NCBI GenBank assembly: GCA_030041045.1
Contig: JASHOQ010000058.1
Coordinates: 34,957-98,956 of the forward strand
DNA length: 64,000 bases
Source of the DNA: Acidobacteriaceae bacterium
GTDB taxonomy: Bacteria; Acidobacteriota; Terriglobia; Terriglobales; Acidobacteriaceae
Direction: 5' to 3'
The notes under the pieces were generated by a model that saw only the letters and a list, made by a program, of their open reading frames with translations, searched no databases and had not been told where the DNA came from. Each line of letters starts with the position of its first letter. Position 1 is the stretch's first letter. Position numbers and translations under genes: made by a program. Shown here piece by piece: positions 1 through 8,175 of the stretch.

Positions 1-147
1 AATGATGTCGCCATTTGTATCGGTAACTGTGCCGGCGATGTGTGCCAGCGCAGCGCCTGGTGCGCGCAGTTGTTGCCCCGGTAAGAGCACATTAACCCCT
101 GCAAACAGGAACAACGCGGCAAGAGTTTTTGCGATGGGCATCACCAT
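1..147 (-). CDS. N-terminus of a carboxypeptidase-regulatory-domain protein, probably TonB-dependent receptor (partial)
   Basis: The minus strand reads ATG GTG ATG and then a typical signal peptide (K-T-L-A-A-L-F-L-F-A-G-V) followed by an A-H-I-A-G-T-V-T-D-T-N-G-D stretch before running off the window edge. An I-x-G-x-V-x-D-x-x-G segment just after a signal peptide is the opening of the carboxypeptidase regulatory-like (Cna-B type) domain that precedes acidobacterial TonB-dependent receptors; the complete receptor at 56709 shows the same arrangement. Only 49 codons are visible, so the receptor assignment is inference from the family. The start could also be the second ATG at 141. It is divergent from the hydrolase at 499. 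Confidence 0.5.
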   Translation of the reverse strand, partial: MVMPIAKTLAALFLFAGVNVLLPGQQLRAPGAALAHIAGTVTDTNGDII

Positions 148-498
148 GGTTTGCTCTTGGTCGGAGGTGCGGTTTCCCGCGTGAAGCTGGCTGCTTGTTA
201 CCAACTCAGCGTCTTCGCGTCGATTACGTTGAGGCGCTCGCCGCGCATCTGCGCATTAGGATGTAGCCGGACTCTCATGCGATGCAGAACTTTCTACCGC
301 AGACCCGAAGGTCGCCTTACACGTTTCGCTGGCGCCTTCCCCGCTCCTGCCTCGTTGCCGTATTCTTACATTGAACCCGCTGCCACGACCTGGCGGCGAA
401 TCATAGCAAATTTGCGAAACCGGATGGGCCGAATGGCATCCTTACCCTATAGCGTGCAACAGCCCGCGGGGCCGTGTTTGTGGGGGGTCTCTGACGCA
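148..498. other. Intergenic region between divergent genes
   Basis: About 350 bases between the partial minus-strand receptor-like gene and the plus-strand hydrolase. The reading frame of the hydrolase stays open through most of it, but the translation upstream of 499 is arginine/proline-rich and unlike a protein. It presumably holds both promoters. No clear consensus promoter, repeat or RNA was recognised. Confidence 0.4.
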
Positions 499-1422
499 AT
501 GCGGTCATCCTGCATACTTCGATTGCTCTTTCTCATCGCTATTTCTGGTTATTCAGCGCCGTCGATCGCCTCTTCCCAGACGTTCACATCCTCCGCCAGA
601 TCTACGGAAAGTCCGTTGGCCGTGGTCTCGGTGTGTGGTGACACGGCGATCAATGCGGCCGCTTCAAAGGCACTGCGGCTGGTCTGCCAAAATCCTCCAA
701 TCACTCACACCGCGACGTCCGCGACGATTCCGCTGATTGTGATTGGCTTTGTGGGAGGGTTTGTTAAGCCCGACGATCTCAGGCATCCCGAACCTCTCTT
801 TGCCCTCTATCTCGGTCAGGAGTACGGCAGCGAAGTTCACGCGCGGGCATTTTCAAATCATGATGCGAAAGATGCTCAGTCTTACGTGCTCCAGCTTCTC
901 GACACCAATCATGACGGCATTGTCTCGAGCGAGGAAAAGAAGAGGGCGAGGATCGTTATCTACGGCCATAGCTGGGGAGCTTCGGAGACAGCCGCTTTTG
1001 CCAGGCGGCTAGGAAGGATCGGGATTCCTGTCCTGCTGACCATTCAGCTGGACATTATCTCAAAGCCCAGGCAAAATCCCGGGGTCATTCCTCCAAACGT
1101 GGCAAGAGCAATCAATTTCTATCAATCGAATGGCCCTCTTCATGGACGGCCGACGATCGTCGCGTCTGACCCTGCGAGGACGTCGATTCTCGGAAATATT
1201 CGAATGCTGTACGGTCACTCCCAGGTGAATTGCACAAACTATGGCTGGTTTGCGCGCACCTTTAACAGGCCCCACCATGAAATCGAAAACGATGAACGGG
1301 TGTGGAATCAGGTCGCATCCCTCGTTGTTGCAGAAATGCAGAATTCTCCACCTACGGGTCTGGCCCGAAAGTCTCAAGACACCAGACAGGCGGTCAGTCA
1401 GGCCGACGCGCGAATGCCTTAA
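499..1422 (+). CDS. Exported alpha/beta-hydrolase-like protein with EF-hand-type calcium loop
   Basis: A 307-residue protein. The start at 499 begins a signal peptide (M-R-S-S-C-I-L-R-L-L-F-L-I-A-I-S-G-Y-S-A); the open frame reaches further upstream but that extension is not signal-like. Residues 156-160 are G-H-S-W-G, the nucleophile elbow of Ser hydrolases, preceded by a beta-strand-like R-I-V-I-Y. Just before it, residues 135-146 form a D-x-N-x-D-G-x-x-S-x-x-E calcium-binding loop of EF-hand/dockerin type. A late His (H-S-Q-V or the H-H near residue 263) could complete the triad. The likely role is a secreted lipase or esterase-like enzyme whose activity may depend on calcium. Substrate is unknown. 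No operon partner is visible. Confidence 0.65.
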   Translation: MRSSCILRLLFLIAISGYSAPSIASSQTFTSSARSTESPLAVVSVCGDTAINAAASKALRLVCQNPPITHTATSATIPLIVIGFVGGFVKPDDLRHPEPLFALYLGQEYGSEVHARAFSNHDAKDAQSYVLQLLDTNHDGIVSSEEKKRARIVIYGHSWGASETAAFARRLGRIGIPVLLTIQLDIISKPRQNPGVIPPNVARAINFYQSNGPLHGRPTIVASDPARTSILGNIRMLYGHSQVNCTNYGWFARTFNRPHHEIENDERVWNQVASLVVAEMQNSPPTGLARKSQDTRQAVSQADARMP

Positions 1423-1577
1423 GTTCGTGGCCGCGTTTGCATTCCTGCGAGCTCGGCTCGAAAGTAAGCGGAGTTTCCACCTCTTGCACTCCGGATCTCC
1501 GAATCAGACGAACACCGACCTGGGATTCAACACAATGACGCTCATTCATCGCGCATTCATTCAGGCGTGCGGTCGGT

Positions 1578-2369
1578 TCATTGTCTTGAATCTGAGACAG
1601 TGGCTTCGGGGGGTCTCTCGAACTGGTATTTTCCGTAGTCAATTGTGAGAACGGCCGTACCGCCAAAGCGAACCTTCGATTCGCTCCTGTTCGTTTGCGG
1701 CAACCAGAACTCGCCAATCTTTTCGTAAGAATGATGGATCTCGGTGCTCTTGATCCAAAACGAGGGATTCTCAGCGGGCTGCGCCTCAACCCGCACCACC
1801 GCATAATCGCTGGAATCGATCCATATCTTGCCGCGATAAAGAAGCTTGTTCTTTACTTTAGGCTCGACGAAAAAGACGTAGAGCAGCCGCCCGTTTTCGT
1901 TTGTCAGAGAATCAAAGGTGAAGTTGTAGTTGAAAGGAGTTAGCGCTGCCCTCTGTTGCCGCGAATCGTCGCGCTCGGTCTCGAGGAGTTCCATCAATAC
2001 GTGCTTCAGGAGCAAATGAGATCCTGATTCGTCAATCACCTGGAACGTCTTACCGGATCCGGCGGTGTAAGTAACTTGCACGTGCATGTCTGCCGCCATT
2101 GATCGACCCAGACCGTGGAACTCTACCTGGTAGTACCGGCAGGAAGCATAGTAAGTCAATTGCCGCGCACGCGTTTCGTTCTGAGCCACCATCCTCCACA
2201 CAATTTCAGTGGGATTCAGGGTGCCAGGACTCTCTACGGGCTGGGCAAGGGCGCAAAGTGAGTTGGCGGTGAAAAACAGAATAACGGCGAAGAGAAACGG
2301 ATGCACATGCCGTCCCAGCTTCGGTCCGCGCTGGGATTTGACATGTTTTGATACTCTCTCAGGCAACTG
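1578..2369 (-). CDS. Exported LolA/RseB-like outer-membrane lipoprotein-sorting family protein
   Basis: A 263-residue protein with an N-terminal signal sequence (F-L-F-A-V-I-L-F-F-T-A-N-S-L-C-A-L-A-Q). The mature part has the rhythm of the LolA/RseB half-barrel family: a helix with M-V-A-Q-N-E-T-R-A, strands such as Y-Y-A-S-C-R-Y-Y-Q-V-E, and the late I-W-I-D-S-S-D-Y-A-V-V-R-V-E-A segment typical of periplasmic lipoprotein-sorting-like proteins common in Acidobacteriota. The chosen start has a GAGG site seven bases upstream and overlaps the 3' end of the activase gene by 11 bases, which suggests translational coupling. An in-frame start at 2399 would add ten residues. Ligand and function are unknown; the link to the activase operon may be only transcriptional. 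Confidence 0.6.
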   Translation of the reverse strand, partial: QLPERVSKHVKSQRGPKLGRHVHPFLFAVILFFTANSLCALAQPVESPGTLNPTEIVWRMVAQNETRARQLTYYASCRYYQVEFHGLGRSMAADMHVQVTYTAGSGKTFQVIDESGSHLLLKHVLMELLETERDDSRQQRAALTPFNYNFTFDSLTNENGRLLYVFFVEPKVKNKLLYRGKIWIDSSDYAVVRVEAQPAENPSFWIKSTEIHHSYEKIGEFWLPQTNRSESKVRFGGTAVLTIDYGKYQFERPPEATVSDSRQ

Positions 2370-5300
2370 CATAGGCTGCCTCGAGCGGCTGCTCTGCATT
2401 TTTCAGGCTGCGTTCGAACTCCGCCAGGCGAGCTTCGATGTCGAGTTCTTTTCTTTTGCGTTCAATGATGTCTTCGCGGTAGCGCCGCAGGAAATAGTCA
2501 ATGGTTTCGACGCGAATCCGGATGGACCCCGTCGGCTTGTTTTCATCGAGGTCTTTGAACGAAAAGTACGGCGTTCCGGATTCCTCGATGATCCCTTCGA
2601 TGACGCCGTAGATGGGCGCGTCGTGACCGCATTTGAAGCTCGATACTTCGAGCGCCACCAGGTTGGGATGCCGCGCGGTAAACTTGGCTGCCCACACTTT
2701 GTGGTTGGTGCTGGTCGAATAGCGATTCTTCCACACGTCGCTGATATCGAGCGGATGCTTGATGATTCCAGCACGCACTTCGTCGCCGAACAGCCGCTCG
2801 AGCATATCTTCGTCGAGAGGAAGCGTGCTCTGCGAGAAGACCGGATAGCCGAGCTTCTGAAACTCCTCCATGATCTCGTGGTTCAGGCCGGGATCGTGAT
2901 GGTATACACGGCCGAGCATGACGATACCAATGCGATCCTCACGCTCGAGTTGATCGAGCGTTTCTCGGGCCTGCCGGCGAATCTCGGCCTCGTACTGATC
3001 GAGCGCGTCGAATCCGACGGCGATGGCGCGGTCGTTTTCTTCACGCGAAAGGCCGAGGATGGGCGACCATGCGCGGTACATCTGATCCGCGCAAATCTTG
3101 CGGTCCTGCAGGTTGAGAATCGGATCGAGATACGTGATCCCGTTTTCACCAAACAAGTCGCTCTCCTTGGTGAATGCCGCCTTCACCGCGTTGGGCGTGG
3201 CTGTGACGGTGGGGCAGGCATTCGAGCCGGTAAGATTCACCAGTGGAGTGTGCAGCACGTCGTACATCGGGAACCAGATGGCATGCAGCGGTTTCTTGCT
3301 GTGCTTCACAGCAAGCAGGTTGTAGACGTGGGCGATGCCGATCTTCGAGGGATAGCAAGGGTCAACTGCGCCTCGGCTGGCGCCGGCGCGATAGAGCTCC
3401 GGCGTGGTGTAGTCGGAGTAGACGATGTTTTCCGCTTCGATGCCCAGGCCGGCAAAGTAGGCGTTGAAGAGCGGCGCGTAAGTGTACGTATTCAGCAGCC
3501 GCGGAATGCCGATGCGGAAGTCTTTGCGCCGCTCCATCAGCGCAACACGCTCTTTTACTGCTTTCGAGACAAACAGGCCCTTGGTGCCGGGGACCGCGTC
3601 GGCGACTCTCGGCACTTCACGATGGCGGAAAACCTCGCGCGCAGCGACATCAACGAAATTGGGATTTGCGGCCTTGATTTTGTCGATGTCGGCCTTGATT
3701 CCCTTCATGTCGTTGAGGTCTTCCACGGCGCCTTTTTCGCAGGTAGCGATGATCAGCCGCTGTTCGCCCACGCGCAGCGGGACCTTGGTTTTGCGCGGCT
3801 GGAACTCCATTGTCGGCTTCGGAGGCTCAACTGCCGTCTTTGCGCCCGCGGCCGCCTGAATCTGAATCAGCGGTTCGGCCTTAGCGCGGAAAGAAGTCGT
3901 CGCGGACGAGCCGCATCCGCAGCTCCCGCCTGAGTGATCGTGCGCGTGGCCGGTGCCGCAGGAAGAGCCATGGGAGGCGGCCGGAAGATTGGCCTGAATC
4001 TGCTCAAGACTCGGGAGATTGGCGCCGGGCAGGTTGGCAACCACGGCGGCCGCTTCAGCCTCCGTTGCCGCGCGATCTTCAGCGGGAGCCGCGGCAACCA
4101 GCTCCTGCGAGCCTTGGCCGCTTACGTCCACATCGATGAAGGTGCGCAGGCAATTGTTCTTGCAGAAGTAGCAGCGAGTGTCCTCGTTGCGGGTGGTGCG
4201 GTAGCGGATGGTGCGCACGGCATCCAGCCCGATGAAAGTGGTGGTCTTGCCCTTTCGCCACAAGCGCAAAGCTTCCTGTGCGGCGCCGATCGCACCCGAT
4301 TCGCCGCAGTGTTCGTGCACGATGATTTCGGGTTCCTTGCCGTTGGCGCGGAAGCTGGAGCGAATGAAATCGACTTCGGCCTTGACCACGGCCAGATTGT
4401 TCTGGGTTCCGCCCTGGAGGACAAAGCGCGTGCCCAGTGTGGCAAGGTTGGGAATGCTGGCCACGTAAAGGAAAACATTTTTGGGAAGCACATCCGCGAG
4501 GCCGGCGAGAATTTCTTCCGATCGCCAGCCCTGGCGCTGGAAGTTCACAATGTCGGACTGCATGAACACTGCGCAGCCGTAACCGAACGACGGCATGGAT
4601 TTCGCTGAGAATGCGATATCCGCAAACTCCTCCACCTTCATGCCGAAACCCTCGGCAGTCGACTGCAGAAAGTAGCCGTTCCCGGCGGAGCACTGCGTAT
4701 TCAGCTTGAAATCTTTTACGCGCCCGTCTTTCAGCACGATGAGTTTGATGTCCTGGCCGCCGACGTCGACGATCACGTGCGGATCCTGGTAAAACTTGAG
4801 CGCCGATTCAGTGTGTGCAACGGTCTCAACCAGCGCCACGTCTGCATTCAGCACGTCTTTGAGAATGTCTTTGGCGTAGCCGGTCGTGCCCACGCCAAGC
4901 ACTTCGAGACTTGCGCCGCGGCTTTCCACCTGCTCGCGCAGCTTCTCGAACATCTCGATCGTGTCCTGGATCGGATTGCCATTCGAGAGTTGATAGGCCT
5001 TGCAGAGGATATCGCCCCTCTTGTCGAGAAGCACGGCCTTCGTTGACGTGGAACCTCCATCGACGCCGACGAACCCGGAAACCAGTTCGGCGGGGCGGAA
5101 TTCTACAGGGACGAATTTCTTTCGCCGGAATGCCGAACGGAATTCTTCCAGCTCCCCTTCGCTCGCAATCAAACCCTTGCCGCCGGATTCGGCTTTTTCT
5201 TCGGCGCGGCCGTAATCGATATACCAGGCAAGCTTTTCGACCCCAAGGTAGCGGCCGACCTCAGGCTCCTCGTCTTTGCCGAACTCGACTGAGCCAAGGG

Positions 5301-6117
5301 CGGCGAAGTACTGCGCATTCTTTGGAACCTTGATCAGGTCTTCTGGTTTGGCTCCTTCAGGAATTTCGACCTTCCGCTCCTTCCACATGCGTGGGATGTT
5401 GGCCTGCCACGCCTCCTGCATCCCACGGATAAACGAATTCGGGCCTCCGAGAAGAAGTACGTGGGGGCGCAGTGTGTTACCACGGGTGAGCACACTCAGG
5501 TTTTGTAGCACGATGGCTTCAAAGAGCGAGGCCATCAATTCATGCGACGGCGTTCCCGTCTTTTGCAGGCCGTTGATGTCCGTCTCCGCAAAGACGCCGC
5601 ATTTGCCCGCGACCTTGTGCAGCTTGATACCGTGGTAGCCTTGGTTGGCCAGTTCCACTGCGGGAATTTTCAGCTTGGCGTTGATCTTGTCGATGACGGC
5701 GCCGGTGCCGCCGGCGCACTTGTCGTTCATCGAGGGGATCTTCTTTTTGCGACCGGTTTCCTCATCATCCTTGAACACGATGATTTTGGCGTCCTGACCA
5801 CCCAGCTCGATGACGGAATAGACTTCGGGGTGCAGCTTTTCCACGGCGAGAGCAACCGCGTGCACTTCCTGAACGAACTTGGCGCCGATCCTCTCGGCCA
5901 GCGTACCGCCGCCTGACCCGGTGATGAAGATGCGCGTGTTTTCGGCCGAAATGCCGGCTTCCGATTCCATGCGGCGCAGAAACTCGAGCACCTTTTCCGG
6001 CTGCCGGGTTTCGTGCCGCTGATAATCCTGCCACAGAGTGGTGTCGGTCGCCGCGTCCACCACGATGGCCTTCACCGTCGTCGAGCCTACGTCGAGCCCA
6101 ACCAGAAACTGTTGCAT
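2359..6117 (-). CDS. Acyl-CoA dehydratase activase-like protein: two BadF/BadG/HgdC ATPase domains plus DUF2229-type region
   Basis: A 1252-residue protein. Residues about 5-290 are an ASKHA ATPase of the 2-hydroxyglutaryl-CoA dehydratase activator (HgdC/BadF) family: G-L-D-V-G-S-T-T-V-K, with cluster cysteines in D-K-C-A-G-G-T-G and G-K-C-G-V-F-A. A second copy starts near residue 346 (G-V-D-G-G-S-T-S-T-K) with cysteines in T-Q-C-S-A-G-N-G and Y-G-C-A-V-F. In HgdC dimers these cysteines hold one [4Fe-4S] cluster. Around residue 649 is C-Y-F-C-K-N-N-C, and residues 712-737 are a Cys/His-rich linker. From about 786 onward the sequence resembles DUF2229 (A-V-D-P-C-Y-P-S-K). The likely role is ATP-driven low-potential electron transfer to a dehydratase or reductase partner. 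The ATG at 6117 has AGGAG eight bases upstream; a TTG at 6120 is the alternative. It follows the D-component-like gene. Confidence 0.85.
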   Translation of the reverse strand: MQQFLVGLDVGSTTVKAIVVDAATDTTLWQDYQRHETRQPEKVLEFLRRMESEAGISAENTRIFITGSGGGTLAERIGAKFVQEVHAVALAVEKLHPEVYSVIELGGQDAKIIVFKDDEETGRKKKIPSMNDKCAGGTGAVIDKINAKLKIPAVELANQGYHGIKLHKVAGKCGVFAETDINGLQKTGTPSHELMASLFEAIVLQNLSVLTRGNTLRPHVLLLGGPNSFIRGMQEAWQANIPRMWKERKVEIPEGAKPEDLIKVPKNAQYFAALGSVEFGKDEEPEVGRYLGVEKLAWYIDYGRAEEKAESGGKGLIASEGELEEFRSAFRRKKFVPVEFRPAELVSGFVGVDGGSTSTKAVLLDKRGDILCKAYQLSNGNPIQDTIEMFEKLREQVESRGASLEVLGVGTTGYAKDILKDVLNADVALVETVAHTESALKFYQDPHVIVDVGGQDIKLIVLKDGRVKDFKLNTQCSAGNGYFLQSTAEGFGMKVEEFADIAFSAKSMPSFGYGCAVFMQSDIVNFQRQGWRSEEILAGLADVLPKNVFLYVASIPNLATLGTRFVLQGGTQNNLAVVKAEVDFIRSSFRANGKEPEIIVHEHCGESGAIGAAQEALRLWRKGKTTTFIGLDAVRTIRYRTTRNEDTRCYFCKNNCLRTFIDVDVSGQGSQELVAAAPAEDRAATEAEAAAVVANLPGANLPSLEQIQANLPAASHGSSCGTGHAHDHSGGSCGCGSSATTSFRAKAEPLIQIQAAAGAKTAVEPPKPTMEFQPRKTKVPLRVGEQRLIIATCEKGAVEDLNDMKGIKADIDKIKAANPNFVDVAAREVFRHREVPRVADAVPGTKGLFVSKAVKERVALMERRKDFRIGIPRLLNTYTYAPLFNAYFAGLGIEAENIVYSDYTTPELYRAGASRGAVDPCYPSKIGIAHVYNLLAVKHSKKPLHAIWFPMYDVLHTPLVNLTGSNACPTVTATPNAVKAAFTKESDLFGENGITYLDPILNLQDRKICADQMYRAWSPILGLSREENDRAIAVGFDALDQYEAEIRRQARETLDQLEREDRIGIVMLGRVYHHDPGLNHEIMEEFQKLGYPVFSQSTLPLDEDMLERLFGDEVRAGIIKHPLDISDVWKNRYSTSTNHKVWAAKFTARHPNLVALEVSSFKCGHDAPIYGVIEGIIEESGTPYFSFKDLDENKPTGSIRIRVETIDYFLRRYREDIIERKRKELDIEARLAEFERSLKNAEQPLEAAYAVA

Positions 6118-6140
6118 CAAATCTTCTCCTCAAGTCTGGA

Positions 6141-6323
6141 TCAATACCGGACCCTGTTGCGACGACCCGAGCGCGCGTAAATCGGCCGATAGCTACATGC
6201 CGCGAGAACGTGGCGGAGGTGAGCCCGGAAGACGCCGAAGAGTACGGCGTCGAGCGCCACACCCAGCAGCAGGCTCATCCCCGCAACGCAGCCATCGGTG
6301 ATGATTCGCACGGGAACGCGCAT
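6141..6323 (-). CDS. Possible small membrane-associated protein (60 aa)
   Basis: A 60-codon frame whose ATG overlaps the stop of the upstream dehydratase-like gene in a TGATG junction, the usual geometry of translational coupling, and which ends 24 bases before the activase start. It has one hydrophobic stretch (C-V-A-G-M-S-L-L-L-G-V-A-L-D-A-V-L-F-G-V-F) and an Arg-rich tail. I recognise no family. It fills most of the 205-base gap inside the operon, which argues for a real gene, but GC-rich DNA often leaves such frames open by chance. Confidence 0.35.
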   Translation of the reverse strand: MRVPVRIITDGCVAGMSLLLGVALDAVLFGVFRAHLRHVLAACSYRPIYARSGRRNRVRY

Positions 6324-8113
6324 CACGCCACCTGTTGTGTCGACATGGCGACGCGTGTGCGCCGGCGATAGGCGCGGTCTTTATTCATGCGGTCGCTTAC
6401 GTGCCAGGCGAACTGCGCTGCCGTTCCCGCAATGCCGTCGCGGTGAGGAACCTTGTAGAGTCCGCGGCGCAGCTCGGGATGTTCGGCGACGTACCCACGC
6501 AGATCGTCGAGCGACTTGCCGGTTTTCTTGAGCACGCCATCGAACTCGGCGCGCGCTTTTGACTTGGCTTCTGCCAATGCCATCTGCACCCGGCTATGCG
6601 CATTCACTTCGCCCTCGCCGGAAGTTTCGATGGGAAGAAAGATCATGTCCTTGAACTTGCTGACCACGCGCGATTGCACCGCATCCGACTGGGTTGACGG
6701 CATGCAGCCAAACGGCTTCAACGCCAGGACCATGTGGCAGAGGTGATTGACTGTGTAGAAGATGTTCTTGCCAACCTCCATGTGCCCTTCTCCGCCGCGT
6801 GCGAGCTGGTGATAGAAGGGGTGGGCAAGCTGCGCCAGCTCCGACTGCGGCACGAGATGGTGTCCGGTGTCGCCCATGTGATGGATGGTGCGGTGGTAGA
6901 AGTACGTCCACATGGAGCTCCCCACGCTGAGGCCGGCGGTCTTCTTGAGCAGGGAAAGCCGATTGACGGTTTTCTTTTTCAGCTCATACCATCTGGGGTC
7001 GCGATAGGGCGCCTGCGCCTGAGCGCGCGCTCGCGCGCCCTCCTTGGCCACATACATCATGTAATCGATCCAGGTCGCGATGGGCTCGACGAGAACCTGC
7101 GCGCCTTCCTTCTCGAGGAAGGAAAACATGTTAAAGTTGCCATCGCCTTCGGTGGTTTGCGCCCAGAACTCCCCGGTAATCTTGATGACCGGCTTGACGC
7201 GCAGGCGATCGACTTCGATCGAATCGATGCTGTCGCGACAGACATGCAGAGCATCGACATATTCCTTGCCGTAGAGGTTGTGCGCAATCTTGCCCAGGGT
7301 GCAACCGATCCCTTCAATCTTCTTGTGCTTTTCGAGGAATGGCCTGGCCCACGGGGGCGCGGCATCCATGATGTGCCAGCGCTTACGGTCCCGAAGCGTA
7401 TCTGTCAGCGTAGTCACCGCGTCGCGAATCACGCGATCGGTTTCACCCTTGTTTACCTCGAAGGGCCGAACCTGGTAGACCAGCTCGTTGACGACGTCAC
7501 CGAGATTGAGCGCATTCAGCATGCCCATGCCGAAATCGACCGAGAATTTGAGTCCCGGCTCGCCGCTTGCGGCCTTGATGCCATCGGTCTGCTGGAAAAG
7601 CAGAACGCGGAAGCCCTCGAAACCGGAGTTCTGTAAAGCGAAGCGGTACTCCGCCTCGTACATGCCGAAGCGGCACGGGCCGCAGGAACCGGCGGTAAAA
7701 AAAACGTAGTTGTCAATGATCTGCTGCCGCGAGAGACCCTGCTTTTCAAGGCCCTGCAGGTAGCGCACGAGGTTGCCGACGGTGAAGTAGGTCGGATTGC
7801 ACTGACCATTGTTGCCGTATTCCTTGCCCGCCTGGAAGTCGGCCACAATGGGAGTGGGTATGTTTTCGCAGTGGTACCCGCTTCCGCGAAAGACGGCTTT
7901 GATCATCTCTTCGTGCTTCCAGGTAAGGCCGCCGAAGAGAATCGTAACGTGATCCCGCTCGGCCGCGGTAAAGCCGCGCTCCACAGGCTTCTTGAATTCA
8001 TGCATGCGGGCCAGTCCCGCTTCCGCCCGCAACCTCGCCCGTTCTGCGTCGATCCGGGCCTGGATCTCCATCTCAAAATCCGTCTGAACGACCTCTTGAT
8101 CCAGTGACGGCAT
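6323..8113 (-). CDS. 2-hydroxyacyl-CoA dehydratase D-component-like protein (HgdB/DUF2229-associated)
   Basis: A 596-residue protein. The ATG at 8113 is preceded by AAGGAG with six-base spacing; the frame is open further upstream but without a better start. It carries the signature of the 2-hydroxyglutaryl-CoA dehydratase/benzoyl-CoA reductase D-component family: G-G-L-T-W-K-H-E near residue 61, C82, N-N-G-Q-C105-N-P, and F-F-T-A-G-S-C144-G-P-C147-R-F-G-M-Y. These cysteines are candidates for a [4Fe-4S] cluster, and the fold is that of the enzyme partner of the activase. In the family, the activator injects one electron for radical-based dehydration or reduction of an acyl-CoA. No separate second subunit is seen here. 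It lies between the radical SAM gene (62 bases upstream) and the activase. Confidence 0.8.
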   Translation of the reverse strand: MPSLDQEVVQTDFEMEIQARIDAERARLRAEAGLARMHEFKKPVERGFTAAERDHVTILFGGLTWKHEEMIKAVFRGSGYHCENIPTPIVADFQAGKEYGNNGQCNPTYFTVGNLVRYLQGLEKQGLSRQQIIDNYVFFTAGSCGPCRFGMYEAEYRFALQNSGFEGFRVLLFQQTDGIKAASGEPGLKFSVDFGMGMLNALNLGDVVNELVYQVRPFEVNKGETDRVIRDAVTTLTDTLRDRKRWHIMDAAPPWARPFLEKHKKIEGIGCTLGKIAHNLYGKEYVDALHVCRDSIDSIEVDRLRVKPVIKITGEFWAQTTEGDGNFNMFSFLEKEGAQVLVEPIATWIDYMMYVAKEGARARAQAQAPYRDPRWYELKKKTVNRLSLLKKTAGLSVGSSMWTYFYHRTIHHMGDTGHHLVPQSELAQLAHPFYHQLARGGEGHMEVGKNIFYTVNHLCHMVLALKPFGCMPSTQSDAVQSRVVSKFKDMIFLPIETSGEGEVNAHSRVQMALAEAKSKARAEFDGVLKKTGKSLDDLRGYVAEHPELRRGLYKVPHRDGIAGTAAQFAWHVSDRMNKDRAYRRRTRVAMSTQQVA

Positions 8114-8175
8114 AATCTCTCCTTTGGGAATAAGGATGAATCGCGTTGAGGTTGAAAGAGTATGGGAATGCCGGC

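Noticed and set aside
2209..3933. 574-codon plus-strand frame opposite the activase gene
   Set aside because: It is antisense to strongly conserved ATPase/DUF2229 sequence, has no domain, and is kept open by the GC-rich codon usage of the real gene.
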